A stretch of 35,077 bases of DNA from an uncultured Opitutaceae bacterium. GTDB taxonomy: Bacteria; Verrucomicrobiota; Verrucomicrobiia; Opitutales; Opitutaceae. A program made the translations under genes and the position numbers. The stretch lies in assembly GCA_903929355.1 (NCBI GenBank), contig CAIYUN010000049.1:1-35077 (forward strand), written 5' to 3'. The notes beneath the pieces are model-generated. The model had not been told where the DNA came from, made no database searches, and was given only the letters and a program-made list of their open reading frames with translations. Positions 22,760 through 29,135 of the stretch are shown here, in pieces; the stretch's first letter is position 1; each line of letters opens with the position of its first letter.

Positions 22760-22818
22760 TGGACGGGCAGGCAACTCCGAATCGGAGGCAAAACAGAGCG
22801 GTTTCGGAGTTCGGAGTT
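22760..22818. repeat. CGGAGT iterations next to the inverted repeat
   Basis: CTCCGAATCGGAG at about 22776-22788 is a short palindrome of the same unit. The tandem TTTCGGAGTTCGGAGTT at 22802-22818 ends against the helicase stop codon. Iterated copies beside a replication module would suit iterons. The tandem also belongs to a heptamer family seen elsewhere (946-962). Confidence 0.5.
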
Positions 22819-23915
22819 CATGGGCGCTTTACCGAATAAGACCCGAAGGCATCGCGGGAGATGACGCCGAGGCGCCGCAGATCACTGATGACCTCCGACG
22901 CGGTGCTCTCTACGCAGGCTCGCACCTTCATGATTCCAGCCCTCATTTCGGTCCATCGCAGTGGGGACTTGGTCGCGAAAACCTCGTCGGCCAGTTCAAT
23001 AAGGTCGGTGCGCTTCCGGTCATCTTTGCTGGCCGCCTTCGATTTGGTGGAAATGTGCATCCCGGCCTCGGTGCTCCAAGTGAAGCACGGGGCTTTGTCG
23101 CCGGAGACCTCGGCGTGGCGGGCGGGTTGGCAGGTGATGCTGATGACGCCGTCGGCCTTGCGCAGGACCAGGACAGATTCCGATTTGCGCTCAAGCTGGC
23201 TGCCGAGGTGACCCCGCGATTTCTCACTTCCAGGGTTGTGGTGCAGCGCCACGACGACGACACACGCGGTATCGCTCGCGAACTGATGCAACGCGCCGAC
23301 CAGGCCGTTGGCCTCCTCCGGCTCGTTCACGTCTTGCACGAGGTCAGCCACGCCGTCGATGAAGAGCGCGAGCAGACCGCCGTCGTCGGCGGCGCGGCGG
23401 GCCATCGCCATGATGACGGCGCGACGCTCAGCCGGATCAAGGCGAACCAAGGAGTAACTGGCGAACCAGGTGGGAGGTTTTTCAATTCCAGCGCGACGCA
23501 ACCCGATCATCATCATCTCGTGGTGGTCGCCCCGGCTTTGCTCGGTGTCGAAATGGAAGACCCATTTGCCCTCGGGATTGTGGCCCTCGAAACCGAGATA
23601 ATCGCCGGAGGCCGAGCCGAATAGCGACGCGAGCATGGCGACTTTGGCAGAGGACTTGCCGGATTTAACGGCGGCGACCAAGGTGACGATGTTCCCCGGG
23701 TGCGCGATTTCGTTTCCGGCCAGCTTGAAAATACACGGCTCCTTGGGTGGAGGGTTGGTCGGATCGAACCGCGTCTTCTCGACCTCCGTGATGAGGGCGG
23801 CCAGCTTGGGGTTGAGTGCGGGCGGGGCCGGTGGTTTGGCCGCCGGGGCCGAGGGAAGTGGGCCGGTCGCAGCGCCGGTTGCCCCAACAGGTTGTGAGTA
23901 TGCTTTCTTGGGCAT
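22818..23915 (-). CDS. RepA-like RecA-fold replicative helicase
   Basis: This 365-residue protein starts at ATG 23915, with GGAGG about seven bases upstream. It has Walker A IVTLVAAVKSGKSSAK, Walker B LLALFIDGVADLVQDV, and the segment CVVVVALHHNPGSEKSRGHL with a sensor-type histidine pair. This is the layout of RepA/AAA_25 hexameric helicases of plasmids and islands. The N-terminal 35 residues are Pro/Ala-rich. The C-terminus (MRAGIMKVRACVESTASEVI, then SDLRRLGVISRD) resembles a small winged-helix. It lies 13 bp downstream of the primase-like gene, so the two form a replication module. Confidence 0.8.
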   Translation of the reverse strand: MPKKAYSQPVGATGAATGPLPSAPAAKPPAPPALNPKLAALITEVEKTRFDPTNPPPKEPCIFKLAGNEIAHPGNIVTLVAAVKSGKSSAKVAMLASLFGSASGDYLGFEGHNPEGKWVFHFDTEQSRGDHHEMMMIGLRRAGIEKPPTWFASYSLVRLDPAERRAVIMAMARRAADDGGLLALFIDGVADLVQDVNEPEEANGLVGALHQFASDTACVVVVALHHNPGSEKSRGHLGSQLERKSESVLVLRKADGVISITCQPARHAEVSGDKAPCFTWSTEAGMHISTKSKAASKDDRKRTDLIELADEVFATKSPLRWTEMRAGIMKVRACVESTASEVISDLRRLGVISRDAFGSYSVKRP

Positions 23916-23928
23916 GATACGCCTCCGG

Positions 23929-24900
23929 TTACATCCCCTCAAAGACCAGGCTGGACTCGTCGGATTCATCGCCGCCGGACGCGGCGAAGACCTCGGCAAG
24001 GTCCTTGAATGGCGGCAGAATCGTGAAACCATCAACAATGGCGCCTGCCTCACGAAGCTGAGCCGCCCAGCGGATGCCAGCTTTCACGCCAGCAAGGTCG
24101 GCCTGCTCGAAAATCCGGCCGCGCTTGTCTTTGAAAAGGGGAAGCGCGTCGGTATGGATGGCGGCGGACTCGCCCGGCATGCAGACGAAGGCCATGGTGT
24201 CGTCCCTCTCGGCGAGCCAGGCCAGCCCGTGCGCTGCCAAGAAGTCGGGGCCGCCTGGGCACAAGCAGAACAATGGATAAATTGCGATGGTGTCGGCGCC
24301 AATCGGCCAATTGGCCTGACTGCCCCCCAACGTCCAGGCCTTGGCGCCATTCCAGGACCAAGGCTGTCCATCTAGGCGGCGAACCTGCACCGAGCGCCGG
24401 GTCGAGTCCGTAATGGCCCAGGCGCGACGCAGGATGCCGTCGTCGAGCATGGTGCAGACATGCAGCAGGCCGCGGCAGAGCGCGACCTCCATACCGCCCA
24501 CAGTCGGCCAGTGCCGGACGGATCGAATCATCTCCAAGTCCGCACTCGTTGGATGGGTGAGGTCGTCTGGGATGCGTAGGTTCTTTTTGGCGGCGGCTGC
24601 GACCGGGGCCGGGGCCGGCGCCAACCCTGCAAGGCGGATCACCTCGCGGGCGGCCTCGCTGAGGGAGCATTGCTTGGCCCGGGCCACGAAGGCGACGACG
24701 TCACCGGCGTCGCCGGTGGCGAAATCGTGGAAGACCTGCCCATCGGCCCGGATGGAGAAGGAAGCGTTACGGTCCTCGCGGAACGGTGAACGGCAGATGA
24801 GCTTGGGAGCGCCGGGAAGGCCCAGAAGGTGCCAGGCGGCAAAGATGGTGAGGCGGGCTTTGGCTAGGTCGAGCGGGGAGGGGCCGGAAGAGGAATTCAT
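23929..24900 (-). CDS. Primase-like protein of the element
   Basis: This 323-residue protein has an N-terminal segment (APKLICRSPFREDRNASFSI, then VFHDFATGDAGDVVAFVARA) like the CHC2 zinc-finger region of DnaG-type primases. Only one clear cysteine of the ligand set is left. The C-terminal half has alternating hydrophobic strands (DTMAFVCMPGESAAIHTDAL, DGFTILPPFKDLAEVF) where a Toprim fold would be expected, but the acidic motifs are not obvious. Pairing with a RepA-like helicase 13 bp downstream supports a replication role. The start is ATG 24900. Replication initiator of another type is possible. Confidence 0.7.
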   Translation of the reverse strand: MNSSSGPSPLDLAKARLTIFAAWHLLGLPGAPKLICRSPFREDRNASFSIRADGQVFHDFATGDAGDVVAFVARAKQCSLSEAAREVIRLAGLAPAPAPVAAAAKKNLRIPDDLTHPTSADLEMIRSVRHWPTVGGMEVALCRGLLHVCTMLDDGILRRAWAITDSTRRSVQVRRLDGQPWSWNGAKAWTLGGSQANWPIGADTIAIYPLFCLCPGGPDFLAAHGLAWLAERDDTMAFVCMPGESAAIHTDALPLFKDKRGRIFEQADLAGVKAGIRWAAQLREAGAIVDGFTILPPFKDLAEVFAASGGDESDESSLVFEGM

Positions 24901-24913
24901 ATACCCTCAAAGG

Positions 24914-24923
24914 GGTAATTACC
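24914..24923. promoter_or_regulatory. GGTAATTACC palindrome, copy 1
   Basis: This perfect 10-bp AT-rich palindrome, stated in full in the call, lies 14 bp upstream of the primase-like start. The same palindrome occurs at 25025-25034. Its location fits an operator over the primase-helicase promoter. Confidence 0.5.
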
Positions 24924-24940
24924 AAAAGGCGGGCGTGAAA

Positions 24941-24969
24941 AAGGCCGCTTGTTTCATTCAAGCGGCCTT
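24941..24969 (-). terminator. Rho-independent terminator
   Basis: Perfect 11-bp arms (AAGGCCGCTTG and CAAGCGGCCTT) with a 7-nt loop are followed on the minus strand by a five-T run. It begins 12 bp after the small ORF stop at 24981 and would end transcripts from the integrase fragment before the primase-like gene. Confidence 0.85.
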
Positions 24970-24980
24970 ATGCGAGTGGT

Positions 24981-25124
24981 TTAAGAATCTTCGGGTGATT
25001 CCTCCGGTTGCTCAGGAGGCCCCTGGTAATTACCAAACGGGGTCTGGTATCGCTCCTCCTCGCGTCGGAGTTTGAAGAGGGGCCAAAATCCATGGACCCG
25101 GATTCTTTTACCGGCTCGCGCCAC
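24981..25124 (-). CDS. Small ORF after the integrase fragment
   Basis: A 47-residue frame starts at GTG 25124, four bases after the stop of the integrase fragment, with GAGGAG about 13 bases upstream. It ends just before a strong terminator. The product would be basic at the start (ARAGKRIRVHGFWPLFKLRRE) and acidic at the end (PPEQPEESPEDS). It may be a real small protein, for example an excisionase-like or regulatory factor, or a leftover of the deleted integrase in another frame. No family is recognised. Confidence 0.4.
   Translation of the reverse strand: MARAGKRIRVHGFWPLFKLRREEERYQTPFGNYQGPPEQPEESPEDS
25025..25034. promoter_or_regulatory. GGTAATTACC palindrome, copy 2
   Basis: This is identical to 24914-24923 and lies 111 bp from it, on the other side of the terminator and inside the small ORF. 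Confidence 0.45.
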
Positions 25125-25128
25125 CCAG

Positions 25129-25416
25129 TTACCGGTCTCCTCGAATGCGAGGCCCTTGCGGGCTGTCCTTGAGCCGACGGAACGAGGCCTCGGCCTCGCG
25201 GAGCTGGTCGTTCGTCAGGAAGGTGGTCGCGGAGCGGATGCAGCCGGCGGTTTCCTGGAGGGCCTGAATCTCCAACACGGACTTTTCGGCCACCGCCTCG
25301 GCCTTGGATTTGAAGTTTTTGCGGATGCGGACGCCGGCCAAAAAGCCGGACACCCGCCAGGAGGCAACGCCGTTGCGGTTCTTGAATTCAGACAGGGCAA
25401 ACGTGGACTGGGTCAT
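25129..25416 (-). pseudogene. N-terminal fragment of a tyrosine integrase
   Basis: The 95-residue frame (start ATG 25416) reads FALSEFKNRNGVASWRVSGF, then AGVRIRKNFKSKAEAVAEKS and FLTNDQLREAEASFRRL. It resembles the arm-DNA-binding and core-binding start of tyrosine recombinases from this group of bacteria. It stops soon after, so the catalytic domain with the R-H-R-Y residues is missing and is not found elsewhere in the element. It lies next to tRNA-Val, where the integrase of such elements normally sits. Probable arm sites are just upstream of its start (25421-25445). It could still bind DNA but cannot recombine. A small regulatory protein derived from an integrase is the alternative. Confidence 0.65.
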
Positions 25417-25420
25417 GTTT

Positions 25421-25445
25421 AGGTTGCCACATCAACTGGCAACCT
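25421..25445. promoter_or_regulatory. Inverted TGGCAACCT pair, probable integrase arm sites
   Basis: AGGTTGCCA (25421-25429) and TGGCAACCT (25437-25445) are perfect 9-bp arms around 7 bp. The pair lies four bases upstream of the integrase fragment start, so binding could also repress that promoter. The motif recurs at 19750-19770. Confidence 0.65.
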
Positions 25446-25487
25446 AGCTACCCCCTGAATTTAAGTGGCTGGTTGAAAGCCTCTTGA

Positions 25488-25513
25488 ATGGTGGACGGCG
25501 AGGGACTCGAACC
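25488..25513. repeat. Right attachment site (attR) in tRNA-Val
   Basis: This 26-bp identical repeat of 19596-19621 overlaps the 3' end of tRNA-Val. Insertion rebuilt the tRNA, so the gene stays whole. Confidence 0.88.
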
Positions 25514-25565
25514 CCCGACCCCCTCGGTGTAAGCGAGATGCTCTAACCAACTGAGCTAGCCGTCC
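25489..25565 (-). tRNA. tRNA-Val (anticodon UAC)
   Basis: A full cloverleaf is present: acceptor GGACGGC with GCCGTCC, D stem GCTC/GAGC, anticodon loop CTTACAC and the T loop TTCGAGT. CCA is encoded in the DNA at 25491-25489. The length is 77 with CCA. The anticodon UAC reads valine GUA and GUG codons. The gene serves as the integration target of the element to its left. Confidence 0.95.
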
Positions 25566-25811
25566 CGGGGAGGACCAATGAAGCGGGGTGGGGGGCGGCG
25601 TGACAAGGAATTATTCCGGGCGGCGGGCGGGTCGGGGTCAGAACTTGGTGTGGGCGGAGTGCCCTCGCCCCGCATGAGGTGGACACGGGGTGAGGGAGCT
25701 ACACCCACAATGGTTGAGGGAGCGATCGGGCAGCGCGCCGTGGCTCCGCCTTGCCCAGTTGGAAAAATGCGGCCTGTTAATGGCTCGGCCAGCCTGGAAA
25801 CGCCCCGAGGC
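25566..25811. other. Gap between hicB and tRNA-Val
   Basis: No gene is seen. It must hold the tRNA-Val promoter. GGAATTATTCC at 25610-25620 is a palindrome of unknown use. Confidence 0.4.
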
Positions 25812-26159
25812 TCAGGCGTGGGCGATGGCCCCGGCCACGAATTGGTTCAGGCTTTCACCACGCGCCATGGCCTTGAGCACGGCCCGCTGGTGCAGGTCGG
25901 GGGAGACCCGTACGACAAATTTGCCGCTGTAGCTCTTGCCGGTGGTCGGGGCTGGCAGGGGTCGGCCGTCGCCTTCAATCAGTTCAATCCACTCCTCGGC
26001 GGCCTGGCAGAGCTGGCGATAGACCTCGGCCTCGTCGTCGCCATGGCATCCGCCAAAAAACAGGCCGGGACAGCGGCCGACAAAACATTGATCGGCCGCG
26101 GACCATTCGACGACTTTCAGGTAACGGGCGGCCTTGGCCTTTCGTTCGGCGGTTTTCAT
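25812..26159 (-). CDS. hicB: HicB antitoxin
   Basis: The 115-residue protein has the degenerate RNase H-like HicB fold (RYLKVVEWSAADQCFVGRCP, FGGCHGDDEAEVYRQLCQAA) and a C-terminal ribbon-helix-helix DNA-binding part (YSGKFVVRVSPDLHQRAVLK, ARGESLNQFVAGAIAHA). HicB binds and blocks HicA and usually represses the operon. Its ATG overlaps the hicA stop (ATGA at 26156-26159), giving the usual toxin-first order. It lies beside the tRNA-Val insertion site but outside the 26-bp repeats. Confidence 0.9.
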   Translation of the reverse strand: MKTAERKAKAARYLKVVEWSAADQCFVGRCPGLFFGGCHGDDEAEVYRQLCQAAEEWIELIEGDGRPLPAPTTGKSYSGKFVVRVSPDLHQRAVLKAMARGESLNQFVAGAIAHA

Positions 26160-26362
26160 GGTTGGTTTTTGGTCTGGTTGACAGCTTTGATGGCGTCCTC
26201 GATGTCACGTTGCTGGTAGGGCTTGGCCTCGCCTTGGTGGACGGAAACCAGGAGGCGGTAGCCGCTGGGATGTTCGTAGTTGCGGTGGCTGCCCTTCCCG
26301 CCACGGCTGATAAACCCGGCTTTCGCCAAATCCATCAGGAGCCGCGCGAGCTTCTTGGGCAT
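26156..26362 (-). CDS. hicA: HicA mRNA interferase toxin
   Basis: The 68-residue protein is a normal HicA, with the double-stranded-RNA-binding-like fold, the catalytic histidine in GGKGSHRNYEHPSGYRLLV and the end segment AKPYQQRDIEDAIKAV. It cleaves mRNA and tmRNA unless bound by HicB. The start ATG at 26362 has a palindrome only four bases upstream and no Shine-Dalgarno sequence, so the transcript may be leaderless or have a very short leader. Confidence 0.9.
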   Translation of the reverse strand: MPKKLARLLMDLAKAGFISRGGKGSHRNYEHPSGYRLLVSVHQGEAKPYQQRDIEDAIKAVNQTKNQP

Positions 26363-26366
26363 GGGA

Positions 26367-26381
26367 GTATCAGAATGATAC
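26367..26381. promoter_or_regulatory. hicAB operator palindrome
   Basis: GTATCA and TGATAC form a perfect 6-bp inverted repeat with a 3-bp spacer. It lies directly before hicA and probably overlaps the -10 region. HicB with a ribbon-helix-helix domain would bind it. Confidence 0.6.
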
Positions 26382-26475
26382 TGGGAAACGAGTCAAGCGC
26401 ACGTTTAAGTTTGCGGTGCGGGACATGCCAATCAACTCATTGAAGTCGTTCTTGGACTTGGGTAGTCCACGCCGC

Positions 26476-27513
26476 TCAAGGGGCCTTCACCTTCAGCCAC
26501 CCCTCGCGGATCATCAGCTCGGCGTTCTGGATCGCATTGAGTGCCGCGCCCTTCCAGAGGTTGTCGCCGCTCACCCAGAACGAGAGGCCGTTCTCAAACG
26601 CCGTGTCCACGCGCAGCCGGCCCACGCCGCACCGCACTTTTTCGGCAAAATCCAGCGGGGTAGGATACCGCCGGGTCGCCGGGTCGTCCACGAGCTCCGC
26701 GCCGGGAAACGCCGCCACGGCGGCGCGCGCCTCCGCCAGGTTGACCGGTCGCTCAAACTCCGCGCTCACCGCAATGGAGTGCGCGCGCACCACCGGCACC
26801 CGCACGCAGGTTGCCGACACCTTCAGATTCGGCAGGCCCATGATCTTGCGGCTTTCCTGGGCCATCTTCGTCTCCTCGCCGGTGTAACCGTCGCCGCCAA
26901 AGGTGTCCACCTGCGGGATGCAGTTGAACGCGATTTGGTATGGGTAGACCTTGTGGGTCACCGGGCGCCCGGCGACGTGCGCCTGCACCTGTTCCTCCAA
27001 CTCGCGCACCGCCTCGGCCCCGGTGCCGGAAACCGACTGGTAGGTGGAGATGAACACGCGCTTCACCCCAAACTTCTGGTGCAACGGCCACAGGCCCATG
27101 AGCGTGACCGCGGTCGAGCAGTTGGGGTTGGCGATGATGCCCTGGTGGTTGCGCAACTGCTCCGGGTTGATTTCGGGGATGACGAGCGGCACCTTTGGGT
27201 CCATCCGCAGCGCGGCGCTCTTGTCAATGACCAGGCAGCCGGCTGCCACCGCATCGGCCGCGAGGGCGCGGGTCACGGGGCCGCCGGCCGCGAAAAACGC
27301 GAGGTCCACCCCGGCGAACGCCCCGGCCTTGGCCTCCCGGATGGTGAGCTTTTGGCCGTTGTGCTCCACGACCTTGCCCGCCGAGCGCGCGGAGGCCAGC
27401 AGCCGCAGTTCGCGCGCGGGAAAGTTGCGCTCGTGCAGCAGGCGCACCAGTTCTTGACCGACGGCGCCGGTGGCGCCGACGATACCGACAACGTAACGAT
27501 TGTTATTCAACAT
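26476..27513 (-). CDS. asd: Aspartate-semialdehyde dehydrogenase
   Basis: This 345-residue enzyme makes aspartate semialdehyde from aspartyl phosphate with NADPH, for lysine (and diaminopimelate), threonine and methionine. The nucleotide-binding loop is VGIVGATGAVGQELVRLL. The catalytic cysteine is in IIANPNCSTAV, and the substrate-binding parts are STYQSVSGTGAEA and RVPVVRAHS. The length is typical. The start ATG 27513 shares its bases with the ATG of the divergent L,D-transpeptidase gene, so promoter elements must lie within the other gene or one annotated start is wrong. Confidence 0.96.
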   Translation of the reverse strand: MLNNNRYVVGIVGATGAVGQELVRLLHERNFPARELRLLASARSAGKVVEHNGQKLTIREAKAGAFAGVDLAFFAAGGPVTRALAADAVAAGCLVIDKSAALRMDPKVPLVIPEINPEQLRNHQGIIANPNCSTAVTLMGLWPLHQKFGVKRVFISTYQSVSGTGAEAVRELEEQVQAHVAGRPVTHKVYPYQIAFNCIPQVDTFGGDGYTGEETKMAQESRKIMGLPNLKVSATCVRVPVVRAHSIAVSAEFERPVNLAEARAAVAAFPGAELVDDPATRRYPTPLDFAEKVRCGVGRLRVDTAFENGLSFWVSGDNLWKGAALNAIQNAELMIREGWLKVKAP

Positions 27514-28048
27514 GGATCATCCTTTGGAACCTCCCAATAAAGCCTGTGCCCGCCTCGGGATCAAGCCCGCAGAGCGGATGCTGGTGGTCCGCCTCGGCGC
27601 GCAGTCGCTGCAGCTTTACCGCAGCGGCGTCCTTGCGCTCGCCTATGCCGTGTCCACCTCGTCGCGCCCGCCGTCCAATGTGCGCAACTCCCTCGGCACC
27701 CCGCGCGGTCTCCACGAGATCGCCGAGCGCATTGGCATGGGCCAGCCGCCCGGCATGGTCTTCAAGGCCCGCGTGCCCACCGGCCGGCATTTCTCCGAGT
27801 TCAGCGAGGAGGAAAACCGCACCAACCTCGTCACGACCCGTATCCTCTGGCTGCGGGGGCTCGAGCCCGGCGTGAACGAGGGCGGCGAGGTGGACACCCA
27901 CAGCCGGTACATCTACCTGCACGGCACCAACCATGAGGACAAGATCGGCCAGCCGTGCAGCGCCGGTTGCGTCCTCCTCCGCAATCTCGACATCATCGCC
28001 CTCCACGACACGGTGCGCGTTGGCGACATGGTGTGGATCGGGGAGTAG
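27512..28048 (+). CDS. L,D-transpeptidase (YkuD)
   Basis: This 178-residue protein has the YkuD catalytic signature YIYLHGTNHEDKIG and CSAGCVLLRN with the nucleophilic cysteine. Earlier blocks are SLQLYRSGVLALAYAVSTS and SLGTPRGLHEIAERIG. Such enzymes form 3-3 cross-links in peptidoglycan or anchor proteins to it, in the cell envelope. No signal peptide is visible from ATG 27512, nor from the alternative ATG 27578 just before the conserved domain, so export is unclear. Short YkuD proteins of this kind without a signal are known in Gram-negative bacteria. It is divergent from asd, with overlapping start codons. Confidence 0.88.
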   Translation: MDHPLEPPNKACARLGIKPAERMLVVRLGAQSLQLYRSGVLALAYAVSTSSRPPSNVRNSLGTPRGLHEIAERIGMGQPPGMVFKARVPTGRHFSEFSEEENRTNLVTTRILWLRGLEPGVNEGGEVDTHSRYIYLHGTNHEDKIGQPCSAGCVLLRNLDIIALHDTVRVGDMVWIGE

Positions 28049-28115
28049 TTCGCTCTCGTTCTCTAAGTCCGGATCGGTTGGTGAGGCATTTTGATCTGGC
28101 CCCAAAGGTAGGGGC

Positions 28116-28141
28116 GGCTCTCCGAGCCGTCCGCGGACCCC
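28116..28141. repeat. REP-like hairpin copy 2
   Basis: It matches 5544-5569 at 24 of 26 positions, including the GGCTCTCCGAGCC hairpin. It lies in the gap between the L,D-transpeptidase stop and the DDAH stop, two converging genes, where it could serve as a shared 3' structure. Nothing else was recognised in the 200-bp gap. Confidence 0.65.
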
Positions 28142-28249
28142 ACGGAGTGACGTCCCTTGCTACCCAAAGACCGCCAACTGCTTCACCACCCCGAATCGTT
28201 ATTCTGCTTCAAGTCGGAGAAAGAGAAAGATTGTCACTAGCATCTTCCC

Positions 28250-29023
28250 TCACCAGCGCAGCGAGAGGCAGCTCAGCCCGCCGTCCATCTTGCGGAACTC
28301 GGAGACCTCCAGCTCGACCACGCGCACCCCGGGCTCCCGCACTGCGGCCGCCAGGTGCGGAAACCCCGCCGGCACGAGGATCGCGTCGTTCACGCGCACA
28401 CAGTTCGCGGCATACTCCTCCTCCGCGGACACGCGCAGCACCGCCCAACCCTCCAGCGCCGGATGCCGGGCCAGCGCCCCGACCGCGGCCAGCCGCCGGC
28501 CGCCCAGATGGGACAATCCGCTCTTCAGGTGCAGCAGTTCGCTCAACGCGCGGATGTCCATGACGGTCGAATCCCAGCCCAGCCCCGCCAGCCACGCGGC
28601 CAGTTGCCGCGCGCCCTCGTCGTTGGTGCGTTCCGAGCGGCCGATGAAAAAATGTCCGTCCGCCTCGCACACGTCGCCGCCGTCGAGCGTGCCCGGCGCC
28701 TTGATGGCTTCCAGCCACTGAAAATGTTCCGCGAGCGCCCGACCGACGATTGCCTCCTCCCCCTGCCGGCTCTCCGCGCCCGGTCGGGTGAGCATGGCCC
28801 CGCGCGGGGTCACGATTGCCGTGTCCTCCACGAACGGCGCGTCGGGATAATGCCAGTCCGGTTCAAGCCGTGTGATGGCCAGCCCGCACTCCTCCAGCAC
28901 GCGGACATAGTTCCCATGCTGCGCCCGGGCCAGCGCGAGATCCGGCGGGCCGAGGGCGGAAACCGTGAGCCCGTCGGCAAAATTATCGCCCGGCGGGCAG
29001 ACGATGGCTTGGGCAAGGCGCAT
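28250..29023 (-). CDS. Dimethylarginine dimethylaminohydrolase-like protein
   Basis: This 257-residue protein has the amidinotransferase fold of DDAH and related arginine-modifying hydrolases. FVEDTAIVTPRGAML, GTLDGGDVC, FFIGRSERTNDEGARQLA, the histidine in LKSGLSHLGG and the C-terminal GGLSCLSLRW with the nucleophilic cysteine match DDAH in order and length. DDAH hydrolyses N-methylated arginines to citrulline and a methylamine. No arginine pathway gene is near. The cysteine could instead serve a different guanidine substrate, so the exact reaction is inferred. Confidence 0.87.
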   Translation of the reverse strand: MRLAQAIVCPPGDNFADGLTVSALGPPDLALARAQHGNYVRVLEECGLAITRLEPDWHYPDAPFVEDTAIVTPRGAMLTRPGAESRQGEEAIVGRALAEHFQWLEAIKAPGTLDGGDVCEADGHFFIGRSERTNDEGARQLAAWLAGLGWDSTVMDIRALSELLHLKSGLSHLGGRRLAAVGALARHPALEGWAVLRVSAEEEYAANCVRVNDAILVPAGFPHLAAAVREPGVRVVELEVSEFRKMDGGLSCLSLRW

Positions 29024-29135
29024 GGCGGCAATCTCAGTGGTTCCGATCCGGTGGGCCAGCTGAAACTATCGTTCGGATGCGCCCTCGTGACCGACCCGAT
29101 CGAAATCCGGCCTCCTGCACCCGGTGCAGCCTGCG

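Larger units (their letters stand above)
19596..25513. mobile_element. 5.9-kb integrated element in tRNA-Val
   Basis: The element is bounded by 26-bp direct repeats, with the tRNA-Val gene intact at the right. Contents from right to left: an integrase N-terminal fragment, a small ORF, a terminator, a primase-like gene, a RepA-like helicase gene, a large inverted repeat, an HTH-like gene, a DUF3102-like gene, a broken sugar reductase gene and mostly degenerate DNA. TGGCAACCT motifs lie near both ends. With a replication module but no intact integrase, capsid or conjugation genes, it resembles a phage satellite or a small integrative plasmid that has decayed. The class remains an inference. Confidence 0.85.

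Noticed and set aside
24341-25075. A 244-codon plus-strand frame across the palindromes
   Set aside because: It is antisense to the primase-like gene. The repeated GNYQ in it is simply the palindrome translated twice.
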